Shown here: in pieces, positions 41,675-50,919 of the stretch
Position numbering within the stretch: position 1 is the first letter of the stretch
Layout: each line of letters opens with the position of its first letter
Origin: Leptospiraceae bacterium
GTDB lineage: Bacteria > Spirochaetota > Leptospiria > Leptospirales > Leptospiraceae
Assembly: GCA_016708435.1 (NCBI GenBank)
Contig: JADJFV010000001.1
Coordinates: 744,001-808,000, forward strand
Length of the DNA: 64,000 nucleotides
Direction: 5' to 3'
Program-made: the position numbers and the translations under genes
Notes under the pieces: generated by a model
What the model was told of the DNA's origin: nothing
Databases searched by the model: none
What the model saw: only the letters and a program-made list of their open reading frames with translations

Positions 41675-43957
41675 ATGAGCTTCATACAAAAAGCGCTTAA
41701 ATTATTACAAGAATTTCCAAATTTAAAAAACGAATCCTTCCAAGTTACAGATAAAAAAAAAAAGAGTTTTTTACAAGAAGCTGAAAGTTTTTTTAAAAAT
41801 CTAACTTCTTCCAAACAGACTAACGAGGATTTAGAATCAGATGATGACTCAATCCTCGTAGACTTAGATCAACCAGATCCTCTTGCGGACATAAATGATT
41901 TGCCGCAAAATGATATCTTTACGCAAGATGAGAACGTTCCACCTGCTGATGATGAAGACACATTCTCCATTCCTAGTATTCCAGAAGAGTTCGATGAAGA
42001 AGATGGAATCGAAGTAGACTTAGACCCTGAAGTAGATGAAATTTCGAACGAGCCTGAGATTTCTAGTGATTTAACCTCCGAGACTTTTGATGAATCCTCT
42101 GATGATTTTATTGAAGTATCTTCTCTAGACGAATTTGATGAAATAAAATCCGATCCAATAGATGAATTTGCGGGTAATACCGAAACAGTTGAACTGAACG
42201 AAATAGATTCGCCTTTACCCGATGAAGATGGCGTTGTTTTTGAGGCAGATGACTTTGAAGAATCCGAGCCTAATGATATTCTAGAAGACTGGGAAAAAGA
42301 TGCAATGGCAGAAGGAATGCCAGATTCTTTTATCGAGGCTGATACCGATAAGCTGCACGAAGAAGTTGAAGAAGCAGAAAAAATTCTCAGTAGCTTAGAG
42401 GAAGAACAATCAGCGGAAGTAAAAGAGCCTGATGAGATAGAACCTATTGTTGATGTCAATGTTGAAGCTGCTTTCGAAACTGCTAAACAATTCAAATCCT
42501 CTTATGAAGAAAAATTAGAAAGTTATTTAGTTTTATTTGAAATTACAAAAGAGCTTTTAAAATCCAAATCATTCGATGACTTCTTTGAAAATTTAATGTA
42601 TTCTATCATTGGACAAGTCGGACCGGAGATAATGATTATATTTTCTTCTCGCGATGGTAACTTTAGTCAAATGAAAATTGTTGCCCACGAGGGAATTGAC
42701 ATTGAGCCAGACTATGTTATAAAGAAAGGGGATACTCTTTATTCGCTCCTTGAATCTGAAAAAAATGTAATCTATGCAAGAGATTTGTTAGATAAAGATT
42801 TAAAAGACCGTGAAAGAGTTTTAATTGCTAATCCACTCACAGAGATTTTAATTCCAATTCGAGTTATGGATCAATTCTCAGGCTTCATTGCAGCCGGTAG
42901 AATGATTAGCGGAGAGGATTACACTGAAAAAGATTTTGAGTTCTTACAGATTCTAGTGGAAGTTTCCGGAAATTTTTTAAGTAAGTTATTTGACTCAGAG
43001 AATTTGAGTAATGAAGTTTCTGAACTCAATAAAATTATTCATTCTAGTAGTAGCATTACTGATTTTACGGATAAGGTATATACGAGTAAGACGCTAGATG
43101 AGTTATACGATGTAGTCTCTGATAACTTGATCAATGACTTTAAAGTTTCAAGCTTCACATTCATGATCTTAGATGCAAAGTCGATGGATTATAAAGTCTT
43201 TGGCTCTAATTTTTTACTCCCTGATACTTTGGGAAAATTCCGATTGAACAAAGATTCAAAAATTATTACAATGATTTCACACATAAGCGATGTTTACCGC
43301 TTAGAAAACTTTCAATCAAATTCCGAGATAAATACATATATATCAGAGAAAGAACTTACAGCGATGAGTGAATTCACATTGATTCCATTGATTAGCATTG
43401 GAAGAATGGTTGGATTGTTTATCATTCATAAAGTCTCTACAGAATGGAGTCCCGGATTTAAAAGAACTATATTATCTCTTTCTAATGTTGTCGCTCCAAT
43501 CATCGCAAACCTAGTGATGCAAAATGAAAAAGAAAGTCTATTTAGAAATCCATTCAATCCTCTTCTCGAAACTATTGATAAAGAAATTAAATACTGTGAA
43601 ACAAAGAATAAACAATTTACATTGATTGTTTTGAAAATTTTAAATGTAACTCGAATCTTAAACATTCTTGGAATTAATTTCTTCTCTGAGTATTCAGATT
43701 TTATTTCAAAGAAAATATTTGAAAACGCAAAGGAATCTGATTACATATCCAGAATCGGTCAGGGTAAATTTGCAATTCTCTTAAAAGAAAACAGTAAAGC
43801 AGATTCAGAAAGTTTTATTTCTAAGATTAAATCTGAAATTGTATTATTTCATAACCCTTCTAGAGACTTTAAACTTTCGATTCAGATTTACTCTCTTACT
43901 TATCCGGAACAAGCCAAAGATAAACGAAAGTTTATTGAGATGATGGAAGAAACTTAG
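41675..43957 (+). CDS. GAF-domain protein with degenerate GGDEF end
   Basis: A 760-residue protein. Residues 1-45 are a basic start (ALKLLQEFPNLK); about 50-260 are a long acidic low-complexity segment; about 280-590 look like two GAF-type domains ('DFFENLMYSIIGQVGPEIM', 'LPDTLGKFRLNKDSKII'). The end (about 630-760) follows the GGDEF fold, but the active motif reads RIGQGKFAIL instead of R-x-GGDEF, so it cannot be an ordinary diguanylate cyclase. It may bind a nucleotide or act as a receptor. It is cotranscribed with the acidic repeat protein. Confidence 0.75.
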   Translation: MSFIQKALKLLQEFPNLKNESFQVTDKKKKSFLQEAESFFKNLTSSKQTNEDLESDDDSILVDLDQPDPLADINDLPQNDIFTQDENVPPADDEDTFSIPSIPEEFDEEDGIEVDLDPEVDEISNEPEISSDLTSETFDESSDDFIEVSSLDEFDEIKSDPIDEFAGNTETVELNEIDSPLPDEDGVVFEADDFEESEPNDILEDWEKDAMAEGMPDSFIEADTDKLHEEVEEAEKILSSLEEEQSAEVKEPDEIEPIVDVNVEAAFETAKQFKSSYEEKLESYLVLFEITKELLKSKSFDDFFENLMYSIIGQVGPEIMIIFSSRDGNFSQMKIVAHEGIDIEPDYVIKKGDTLYSLLESEKNVIYARDLLDKDLKDRERVLIANPLTEILIPIRVMDQFSGFIAAGRMISGEDYTEKDFEFLQILVEVSGNFLSKLFDSENLSNEVSELNKIIHSSSSITDFTDKVYTSKTLDELYDVVSDNLINDFKVSSFTFMILDAKSMDYKVFGSNFLLPDTLGKFRLNKDSKIITMISHISDVYRLENFQSNSEINTYISEKELTAMSEFTLIPLISIGRMVGLFIIHKVSTEWSPGFKRTILSLSNVVAPIIANLVMQNEKESLFRNPFNPLLETIDKEIKYCETKNKQFTLIVLKILNVTRILNILGINFFSEYSDFISKKIFENAKESDYISRIGQGKFAILLKENSKADSESFISKIKSEIVLFHNPSRDFKLSIQIYSLTYPEQAKDKRKFIEMMEET

Positions 43958-43971
43958 GGCTAATTAGCGTT

Positions 43972-45453
43972 ATGCTCTTTAACTCGATTAATTTTTTAAT
44001 TTTCTTTTCTGTCTTTTATTTAATCTATACAAAAGTAAATTTAAAAATCCAAAACTGGCTTCTTTTGTTAGGGGGCATTGTCTTTTATTCCTTTTGGAAT
44101 TATAAAATGACATTTCTTTTGTTGTTTTGTATTTACTTCAACTTCGTTGCAGGAATTCAATTAGTAAAGAATCAAGATGCAATTAAACGAAAAAGAATTT
44201 TGCTTTTTACGATTGCTTTAAATCTGGGAATCCTTTTTATTTTTAAGTATACGGTTTTTGTAATTCAATCCTTTAACGATATATCTAGATTAGCCAATGG
44301 AAGTTTGAAGTTGAGTGTAATAGATATTATCCTACCGATAGGAATTTCTTTCTATACATTTCATAATATCAGTTATATCTACGATGTGTATAAGGAGAAA
44401 ATTAAACCGACTCATAACTTGCTGACTTATGCAGTATACGATTTGTTTTTTCCATTACTTCTATCCGGTCCAATTGAGCGGGCAGAAAGATTAATCCCTC
44501 AGATTGAAAAAGAAAGAGAAATAACAAAAGAAAAATTCCAATCGGGGTTAATTCTTGTTATCTGGGGAATCTTTAAGAAAGTATTTGTCTCAGATAACCT
44601 GGCTCCTTTTGTGAATATGGCTTTGTACCCAGATGAGACTATTCCAAAGGGATTGGTTTACTTTGTTGCGGCTGCCTTTGCCTTTCAAGTTTACGCGGAC
44701 TTTAGCGGTTATACTGATGCAGCACGGGGCATGGCGAGAATGATTGGATTTGAACTATCGCTTAATTTTAATTTGCCTCTATTTAAAGCTACGAATCCTT
44801 CGGAGTTTTGGAAACGCTGGCATATTTCTCTTTCTACCTGGTTACGGGATTATGTGTATATACCGCTCGGTGGAAATCGATATGGAATTTTTTATCAGAA
44901 TATGAATCTAATGATAGTGTGGATTCTTGGTGGACTCTGGCACGGGGCTACTTATGGTTATCTCATTTGGGGAATCTATTGCGGCTTACAAGTAGTGATA
45001 TACAATGTATATGCTGAGATGAAGAATAAACATTTTTCTAATGGAGACTCGGACTCAAATAATAAGATAGCAACAACAGAAAAAAAACAAATCATCTCTG
45101 CGTCTCTGTGGCTCCGTGGCAATATTTTTAATCTTATAAGTATTTTTATTACATTCATGCTCTTTGGGTTAGGATTACTTTTATTTAGAGTAGAAAATCC
45201 AACTCATCTAATGCGGCTAATGGATAATATGGGTGGAATTTATTTGAACTGGGTTTTGATTTGTAAATTTCTGTTTTATATTTCGCCAATTATAATTCTA
45301 GATAGTCTTCAAGTATTGCACAAGGACTTGGAATATTTTAGTTCTTCAAAAATTCACCCCGCACTTGCTTACGGTATAATGACAGTATTCGCTATTCAGT
45401 TTTGCTTGTTCTCTGTTTTTGAGAGTAAGGAATTTTTCTATTTTCAGTTTTAA
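43972..45453 (+). CDS. MBOAT O-acyltransferase (AlgI type)
   Basis: A 493-residue protein with about ten membrane segments. The AlgI/DltB-like signatures are 'FNSINFLIFFSVFYLIY', 'PIGISFYTFHNISYIYD', LLSGPIERAERLIPQI, 'FWKRWHISLSTWLRDYVY' and 'GGLWHGATYGYLIWG' with the invariant His. Such enzymes move acyl groups across the membrane to wall or surface polymers. The esterase/SGNH fusion 1.2 kb downstream is a plausible partner. Residues about 372-385 are coded by a GCCACAGAGG-type repeat, in a loop. Confidence 0.88.
   Translation: MLFNSINFLIFFSVFYLIYTKVNLKIQNWLLLLGGIVFYSFWNYKMTFLLLFCIYFNFVAGIQLVKNQDAIKRKRILLFTIALNLGILFIFKYTVFVIQSFNDISRLANGSLKLSVIDIILPIGISFYTFHNISYIYDVYKEKIKPTHNLLTYAVYDLFFPLLLSGPIERAERLIPQIEKEREITKEKFQSGLILVIWGIFKKVFVSDNLAPFVNMALYPDETIPKGLVYFVAAAFAFQVYADFSGYTDAARGMARMIGFELSLNFNLPLFKATNPSEFWKRWHISLSTWLRDYVYIPLGGNRYGIFYQNMNLMIVWILGGLWHGATYGYLIWGIYCGLQVVIYNVYAEMKNKHFSNGDSDSNNKIATTEKKQIISASLWLRGNIFNLISIFITFMLFGLGLLLFRVENPTHLMRLMDNMGGIYLNWVLICKFLFYISPIIILDSLQVLHKDLEYFSSSKIHPALAYGIMTVFAIQFCLFSVFESKEFFYFQF
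45100..45125. repeat. GCCACAGAGG-family repeat inside the MBOAT gene
   Basis: TCTCTGCGTCTCTGTGGCTC followed by CGTGGCAATATT, in inverted sense to the copies at 22028 and 46447. It is in frame and encodes 'SASLWLRGNIF' in a loop next to a membrane helix. Confidence 0.5.
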
Positions 45454-45495
45454 TTTTACTTGCATTTTTAATTATTATAAAATGATAATAGGTGC

Positions 45496-45852
45496 ATGAC
45501 TAATCTTTCTAATAAATTGGTTACCGTTACAGAAATAAAAAAATATTTGAGAATATTCATTGTCTTATTGTTTTTCACCTTTTCTCTTTTAGCGCAGAAT
45601 AACGATAATCCTCCAAAGTCATCGGAAACCCCTATTGAAGCAGAAAAGCATCGAATTTATTTTCAAACCGGTTATGGCTATGGAAGTTTACGAAATGCTA
45701 ATGACTCTATAACTCGTGAATCTATTATAGACTATGGCATTGTTTACTCTGCATTGAACCGTGGAGATTACATACCAATTCAGGCAACGCCGGATAAATC
45801 GACTGCAGTTCATCCTGGTCGAAGAAAAAGATTGCAAATCATAAAGAAATGA
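45496..45852 (+). CDS. Hypothetical exported protein, possibly truncated
   Basis: A 118-residue ORF with a hydrophobic export signal (LRIFIVLLFFTFSLLAQ) and a short mature part: 'IYFQTGYGYGSLRNANDSI' looks like the first strands of an outer-membrane beta-barrel, then 'DYGIVYSALNRGDYIP' and a basic unrelated end. It may be the 5' part of a barrel protein cut off by the next gene. A clear start and signal argue that it was once real. Confidence 0.5.
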   Translation: MTNLSNKLVTVTEIKKYLRIFIVLLFFTFSLLAQNNDNPPKSSETPIEAEKHRIYFQTGYGYGSLRNANDSITRESIIDYGIVYSALNRGDYIPIQATPDKSTAVHPGRRKRLQIIKK

Positions 45853-45858
45853 TTAACT

Positions 45859-46440
45859 ATGCTCTTATGGGTAAGCGCGGCTAAGAAATTAATGATGGCA
45901 TCAGAGTATTTAGAATTCGAAAGAAATTCTTTGGAGAAGCATGAATTTTACAATGGTGAAATTTATGCAATGGCAGGCGCGAAGGAAAGGCATAATCTTA
46001 TTGTCAGCAATTTGATTGCAACGATTGGAATTCAAATTAAAAATAAACCTTACGTAATATTTCCTTCATTAATGCGTGTTGTAATTGAAGAGTATAATCA
46101 TTATACCTATCCAGATGTAACTTTAGTTTGTGGAGAGCGAAAATTTCTTGACAATAAAAATGATTCTTTATTAAATCCAAATGTAATTATAGAGGTCTTA
46201 TCTGACTCAACAGAAAAATACGATAGAGGTAAAAAATTCGGGGCTTACAGGAATATTATTTCCCTTAGGGAATACATGCTAGTATCCTCCGAGCATAGAA
46301 AAATTGAATTATTTACAAAGACAACTGAAGGGAAATGGTTTCTATCTGAGAATGGAGTTGAGGATACTATTATTATTCCGACGCTAGACTTAACTCTTTT
46401 GCTGTCTGACGTATATGACAAAGTAGAGTTTGAACAGTAG
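45859..46440 (+). CDS. Uma2-family (DUF820) nuclease-like protein
   Basis: A 193-residue protein with the Uma2/DUF820 order: 'YLEFERNSLEKHEFYNGEI' (Glu), 'MAGAKERHNLIVSNLIATI', 'YTYPDVTLVCGER' (Asp), 'LNPNVIIEVLSDSTEKYDRG' (Glu-x-Leu) and 'YRNIISLREYMLVSSE'. It is a restriction-endonuclease-like fold whose role is not settled and which is often found in mobile contexts. The first Met may instead be at 45892 or 45895. Confidence 0.82.
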   Translation: MLLWVSAAKKLMMASEYLEFERNSLEKHEFYNGEIYAMAGAKERHNLIVSNLIATIGIQIKNKPYVIFPSLMRVVIEEYNHYTYPDVTLVCGERKFLDNKNDSLLNPNVIIEVLSDSTEKYDRGKKFGAYRNIISLREYMLVSSEHRKIELFTKTTEGKWFLSENGVEDTIIIPTLDLTLLLSDVYDKVEFEQ

Positions 46441-46446
46441 AAATTT

Positions 46447-46468
46447 TTTGCCACAGAGGCACAGATTT
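46447..46468. repeat. GCCACAGAGGCAC-family repeat
   Basis: TTTGCCACAGAGGCACAGA, just after the Uma2 gene. It matches the copy at 22028 in sequence and in position right after a coding region. Confidence 0.5.
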
Positions 46469-46499
46469 GACAAGCTATATACGAATTAGTTATCCAATT

Positions 46500-46632
46500 T
46501 GTCATTCCCGAAATTCCACCAGCTATCGCCACGACTGCCAAGCGATGTCGGGAATCTTTACTTCTAGATATCCCCGACAGAAAAAGAAACTCAATGTTTC
46601 TCTCTTAGGGTCGAAACATAATGGGGATGACA
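46500..46632. repeat. Palindromic element with TGTCATTCCC ends
   Basis: TGTCATTCCC at 46500-46509 is matched by GGGGATGACA at 46623-46632 (9 of 10 pairs). Inside, TGTCGGGAAT at 46546 pairs with ATATCCCCGACA ending at 46579, and AGAAAC/GTTTCT at 46585-46601. The layout is like the element at 5546-5690, but the sequence differs. It lies in the gap before a lipoprotein gene. Confidence 0.6.
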
Positions 46633-46667
46633 TAGAAACATTCCCTTTCCCTTAATTCTATAGTCAA

Positions 46668-48173
46668 ATGAAAGCTCTATACCAAAATAAGCCCTTAAAC
46701 TCTAATAATCGCATAAAATCCTTCCTCCGTGTCGGCGCCTGTAGTGAGCTTGTCGAATCTATGCCTCTGTGGCGACTAATCTTCCTAATCCTCACACTAG
46801 CCAATTGCATCTCTCGGCAGATTCCAATTCCCACCGAGCGGCTAATTCCAAAAGTCTTTACAAGTAAGAAATTATCGCAAAAACAAATTCCGTATTTATT
46901 ATATCAGCCGAAATCCTATTTCACAAATCAGAGAGAAGAGCTTCCCCTTGTTGTTTTCTTGCATGGGCGAGGAGAAAGAGGAAATGATCTGGAAATGCTA
47001 AAACGGCAAGCTCTACCAAAGATGATTGCGGAGGAAAATACTGAGTATCCGTTCTTGATGATTGCGCCTCAATTGCCGGAATCAGAGGAAGAGTGGTATA
47101 CAAAGGATTTGATGACTTTGATAGAAGAGATCGAATCAGAATACTCTGTCGATGAAAATCGCATCTACCTAACAGGCATTAGCCTCGGAGGAAATGGCGC
47201 TTGGAAAGTAGCGACTGAATACCCCAATAAATTTACCGCTGTAGTTCCTATTTCTGGTTGGGGAGACACGTCTAGGATTTGCAGGCTTAAAAATGAAAAT
47301 GTATGGGCGTTTCATGGAGGAAAGGATACTCTCATTTTGCCTGAGAGAACGCTTGAAATAGTAGAACGATTGCAGTATTGTAATTCAACCACTTGGTTTA
47401 CAATTTATCCCAACGCAAAGCACGATGCCTGGACGGAAACCTATCACAATGAAAATGTGATGAAATGGATGTTAGAACAAAGGAAAAAAAAGTCCAAAGA
47501 AAAAGAATCCAATAATAAAAAACCAAAGTTTACAAAATCTAATCCTTTAAAAATATTAGTCATTGGTGATTCGATTGGAATTTCTATCTCATGGGGAATC
47601 AATGAATTTGTGCAGGCTAATTACCATATGACGCTAGATAATTTTGCAAAAGTATCTACAGGGCTTAGTTATCCCAAGTTTTACAACTGGCCTGAAAAGT
47701 TAGACGAGCTACTCGAAAAAAAGAAATACGATTTGGGCGTTGTATTAATTGGCGCAAATGATCCACAGATGATGAAGACGGATGCAGGTGGCTTCCTTTT
47801 TAAAACAGATGAATGGAGAGTTGAATACTTAGAGCGGATTAAAGTTATTGCAGAAAAATTTCGGAAAGCAAAGATGAATCTCTACTGGATTGAGCTTCCT
47901 CCTATGGGACCTGCCAAATATCAAAGCGATACGCGCTATATTAATGCCTGTTTTAAAGAAGCTTCTGATATACATCAATTTACTTATTTGTCTATGACGA
48001 ATGTTTTGGGAAATGAAAAGGGTGAATATGAAAAATATCTTCCTTATAGAGGACGTCGCACACTTATGCGAGCAGATGATGATATTCACTTAACTGTAGT
48101 TGCTGCAAAGATGATGGTGCGAGAAATATTAACCAAAATCTTTTCTGACTATGAATTTCCCGATTCAGAATAA
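46668..48173 (+). CDS. Lipoprotein: alpha/beta-hydrolase esterase fused to SGNH (DUF459) hydrolase
   Basis: 501 residues from the first ATG. Residues 32-46 form a lipobox signal ('MPLWRLIFLILTLANC'). The in-frame ATG at 46761 gives exactly this signal and may be the real start; the 31 codons before it come largely from repeats. Residues about 75-280 are a PHB-depolymerase-like esterase ('LVVFLHGRGERGNDLEML', GISLGGNGAW with the nucleophile Ser, late His in NAKHDAW). Residues about 300-495 are an SGNH/DUF459 domain (VIGDSIGIS, IGANDPQ, DDIHLT). It probably removes or moves acyl groups on surface polymers, near the MBOAT gene. Confidence 0.8.
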   Translation: MKALYQNKPLNSNNRIKSFLRVGACSELVESMPLWRLIFLILTLANCISRQIPIPTERLIPKVFTSKKLSQKQIPYLLYQPKSYFTNQREELPLVVFLHGRGERGNDLEMLKRQALPKMIAEENTEYPFLMIAPQLPESEEEWYTKDLMTLIEEIESEYSVDENRIYLTGISLGGNGAWKVATEYPNKFTAVVPISGWGDTSRICRLKNENVWAFHGGKDTLILPERTLEIVERLQYCNSTTWFTIYPNAKHDAWTETYHNENVMKWMLEQRKKKSKEKESNNKKPKFTKSNPLKILVIGDSIGISISWGINEFVQANYHMTLDNFAKVSTGLSYPKFYNWPEKLDELLEKKKYDLGVVLIGANDPQMMKTDAGGFLFKTDEWRVEYLERIKVIAEKFRKAKMNLYWIELPPMGPAKYQSDTRYINACFKEASDIHQFTYLSMTNVLGNEKGEYEKYLPYRGRRTLMRADDDIHLTVVAAKMMVREILTKIFSDYEFPDSE

Positions 48174-48194
48174 AATTGCATATAGGAGATAAAA

Positions 48195-48623
48195 ATGGAA
48201 GAGACTGAAAAACTAGATTATGATAAACTTTGTAAATGGTGTGGAGAAGAACTCAAGCAGCCGGAAGGAATTTGTCCTAAATGTGATGTAGGGGATAATG
48301 GTAATAAGGCGTTAAAAGGGAAAAGAACTGAGATCAAAGCGAATAATGAAATGCTTAATATTTTTGTTAATAGGGAAGCAACCGCACCAGGGAGTAAGAA
48401 AGAAGGTTATGACTGGCTAGTCACTTTGCTTCTTTGTTTTTTTGTTGGATTTCTTGGTGTGCATAGGTTTTATACAGGAAGTATGTTACTCGGAGTTGGG
48501 CAACTGTTGACCTTTGGTGGATGTGGACTTTGGACGATGGTTGATTTTGCGTTGATTCTTATGAACACGTATAAAGATGGAAACGGTAGACTTCTAGTTA
48601 AAAATGGGTTTTCAAAAACATAG
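48195..48623 (+). CDS. TM2-domain protein with zinc-ribbon start
   Basis: A 142-residue protein. Residues 11-30 hold a C-x2-C...C-x2-C ribbon (CKWCGEEL, GICPKC). A TM2 pair of membrane helices follows: 'VTLLLCFFVGFLGVHRFYT' and 'GVGQLLTFGGCGLWTMVDF'. TM2 proteins are small membrane proteins of unclear role. GGAG lies before the ATG. Its stop overlaps the next GTG start by one base. Confidence 0.82.
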   Translation: MEETEKLDYDKLCKWCGEELKQPEGICPKCDVGDNGNKALKGKRTEIKANNEMLNIFVNREATAPGSKKEGYDWLVTLLLCFFVGFLGVHRFYTGSMLLGVGQLLTFGGCGLWTMVDFALILMNTYKDGNGRLLVKNGFSKT

Positions 48624-50866
48624 TGAGTAAAGTTCAAAAAGAAATAGTTTTTGTTGGTGGTGGACAATCTCACGCACCTGTCTTAAAAATGCTTGGGATG
48701 CGTCCTACGGCTAATATTAATATAACTCTTATTTCGGCAAATTCAGTCGTCCCTTATTCTGGAATGCTTCCGGGGTATATAGCTGGTAGCTACACCAAAG
48801 AGCAGTGCTTGCTTGATCTCAGGCATATTTCTAATTTTGCAGGAGCAAATTTTATTCAAGCAAATGTGACCGGCTTGGATTTACAGAAGCAGTTAGTTCT
48901 TTTAGAAAATAGACCGCCTATACCTTACGATATTCTTTCGCTTAACGTTGGAATTGTGCCCGATCTAGACTCAATTGTTGGCAGGGAGCACATTACACCC
49001 GTTAAACCCGCCATTGCTTTCTTTGAAAAATGGGAATCTATTTTGCATAAGATTGAGAAGGGAGATTACGGAAAATGTTTTCGTATTGGGATACTTGGGG
49101 CTGGTGCTGGCGGAATTGAATTAGCCTTCACTATGCAGAAACGGCTAATGGATATTATTCCTAATGTAGAAGTTCATGTTTTTCAGCGAGAAAAGGAGAT
49201 ACTACATAGCTTAAATGACAAAACGAAATTAAAAGTAATTAGGCTTTTAAAAGAAAAAAAAATTCAACTGCATACGCAAGAAGAAATTTCTAACATTGTT
49301 TCGATAGATACTGGTTTGAGTTGTAAATCAGTTAGAGGAAATGAATTTCAGCTTGATTTCGTGGTTGGCGCAGTCAAAGCAAAATCTTTGAGTTGGATAG
49401 AAGAATGTGACTTGCAAAAAGATGAAAATGGATTCATTCTCGTTAATGATTCACTTCAATCGTTTTCTCATCCGAATGTTTTTGCGGTAGGCGATATAGC
49501 TAATATGAAAAACCATCCTCGTCCAAAGGCAGGCGTTTTTGCTGTTAGACAAAGCGTTCCTTTGTATGAAAATTTAATCCGATTCATAGAAGATAAGCCC
49601 CTGGTAAAATTTAAGCCGCAGGAAAAGTTTCTAACTCTCCTAAATATCGGCGATGGACGGGCTATAGCATCGAGGGGCAATTATTCATTAGGCGCTTCGA
49701 ATTGGATATGGAAGTGGAAAGATAAAATAGACACTGAGTTTATGCAGAAATTTCAAAACCTTCCTGTTAAGATGAGTTTGTCGATGGATGATAAACAATC
49801 GGATGAATTACTTTGTAAAGGATGTGGTTCAAAAGTTGGCTCGGATATTTTAAAAATTGCACTCGATAGACTTGAAATATATTTAGCAACTTTAAAAAGA
49901 CCAAAATCGTCTAATAGCAAGTATGCGAAGACTCTAGTGGGTTTAAAGCAAAGAGAGGATTCAGCACTAATTCAGATTTCCCAAAAAGTAGGACTCATTC
50001 AATCTGTTGATTATTTCAAACCAATTGTGTCTGATTTATTTATCTCCGGACAGATTGCAGCAAATCACTGTCTTAATGATTTATATGCGAAAGGGGTAAA
50101 TGCTCATTCGGCGCAAGCTATTATTAACCTAGATGAGAAATCATCTCGATCGAGTGAAGATTTATTTCAAGTCTTGGCAGGTGCGGCTACTGTATTTTCG
50201 AAAGAAGGAGTTGAATTACTAGGAGGACATACTAATTCAGGTAAAGAATTTGGATTGGGATTTGTATGCAATGGCTTTCAAGAAAAAGAAAATTTCTACT
50301 CTAAGAAAAATGCAAAAGTGGACGATTTGCTAATTCTCACAAAACCAATCGGTGTTGGACTTGCCTTTGCCGCGGATATGAGAAATAGGGTAAGACCTAA
50401 TTGTGTAGATGCGGCTATTCAGTCTATGCTGCTTTCAAATTACGATGCGATAGGCGCAATGAAAAAGTATACTATACATTCCTGCACAGATATAACCGGT
50501 TTTGGCTTAGCAGGTCATTTACTTGAAATATTAAAAGCATCTAACTTAAAAGCAGAAATTCAATTAGATAAAATTCCTCTTTTGAAAGAACTGAATTCCA
50601 TATTAGAAAAAAATCCTGAAATACAAAGTAGTCTATTTCCATCGAACTGGAAATCGTTTGAATCTTTTTCTAGTGGAAATAAATCACATCCTACCTATCG
50701 AGTTCTATTTGATCCGCAAACCTCGGGTGGATTATTGTTTACAATCAAGCCTACCGAAGGAGAAAAATGTTTAGCCGAATTAAAACGAATAGGATATGAC
50801 GCTTCGATTATAGGGAGTGTGAAGAAATTAAATTCGGATAAAGTTAAATTGGTTGAATGTGGCTAA
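48623..50866 (+). CDS. selD: FAD/NAD oxidoreductase fused to selenide, water dikinase
   Basis: A 747-residue fusion. Residues 1-385 are an NDH-type pyridine-nucleotide oxidoreductase ('IVFVGGGQSHAPVLKMLG', 'RIGILGAGAGGIELAFTMQ', 'HPNVFAVGDIANMK'). Residues 395-747 are SelD: LCKGCGSKVGSDIL, with Cys401 at the catalytic Cys/Sec place, 'IQSVDYFKPIVSDLFISGQ', and 'CTDITGFGLAGHLLEIL'. SelD makes selenophosphate from selenide and ATP; the oxidoreductase part probably supplies or handles reduced selenium. This fusion type is known in other bacteria. The start is GTG, overlapping the previous stop. Confidence 0.9.
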   Translation: MSKVQKEIVFVGGGQSHAPVLKMLGMRPTANINITLISANSVVPYSGMLPGYIAGSYTKEQCLLDLRHISNFAGANFIQANVTGLDLQKQLVLLENRPPIPYDILSLNVGIVPDLDSIVGREHITPVKPAIAFFEKWESILHKIEKGDYGKCFRIGILGAGAGGIELAFTMQKRLMDIIPNVEVHVFQREKEILHSLNDKTKLKVIRLLKEKKIQLHTQEEISNIVSIDTGLSCKSVRGNEFQLDFVVGAVKAKSLSWIEECDLQKDENGFILVNDSLQSFSHPNVFAVGDIANMKNHPRPKAGVFAVRQSVPLYENLIRFIEDKPLVKFKPQEKFLTLLNIGDGRAIASRGNYSLGASNWIWKWKDKIDTEFMQKFQNLPVKMSLSMDDKQSDELLCKGCGSKVGSDILKIALDRLEIYLATLKRPKSSNSKYAKTLVGLKQREDSALIQISQKVGLIQSVDYFKPIVSDLFISGQIAANHCLNDLYAKGVNAHSAQAIINLDEKSSRSSEDLFQVLAGAATVFSKEGVELLGGHTNSGKEFGLGFVCNGFQEKENFYSKKNAKVDDLLILTKPIGVGLAFAADMRNRVRPNCVDAAIQSMLLSNYDAIGAMKKYTIHSCTDITGFGLAGHLLEILKASNLKAEIQLDKIPLLKELNSILEKNPEIQSSLFPSNWKSFESFSSGNKSHPTYRVLFDPQTSGGLLFTIKPTEGEKCLAELKRIGYDASIIGSVKKLNSDKVKLVECG

Positions 50867-50879
50867 ATTATACTTGCAT

Positions 50880-50895
50880 TCTAAATCCATTTAGA
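50880..50895. promoter_or_regulatory. Perfect palindrome upstream of moxR
   Basis: TCTAAAT-CC-ATTTAGA (7+2+7), 25 bp before the TTG start of moxR and after a TTGCAT box. It is a possible operator for the Bat operon; the factor is unknown. Confidence 0.4.
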
Positions 50896-50919
50896 TAAAA
50901 GTTAATCAAGGAGTTTGCC

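Noticed and set aside
41869..42495. Minus-strand Ser-rich ORF of 208 residues
   Set aside because: It is the shadow of the acidic segment of the GAF-domain gene on the plus strand.
46467..46655. Plus-strand 62-residue ORF
   Set aside because: It lies within the palindromic element at 46500-46632 and has no protein-like composition.
7622..50880. Recurring TACTTGCA before genes at 7661, 45496 and 50920 as a common promoter box
   Set aside because: No consistent -10 element at fixed spacing could be found for the three copies.
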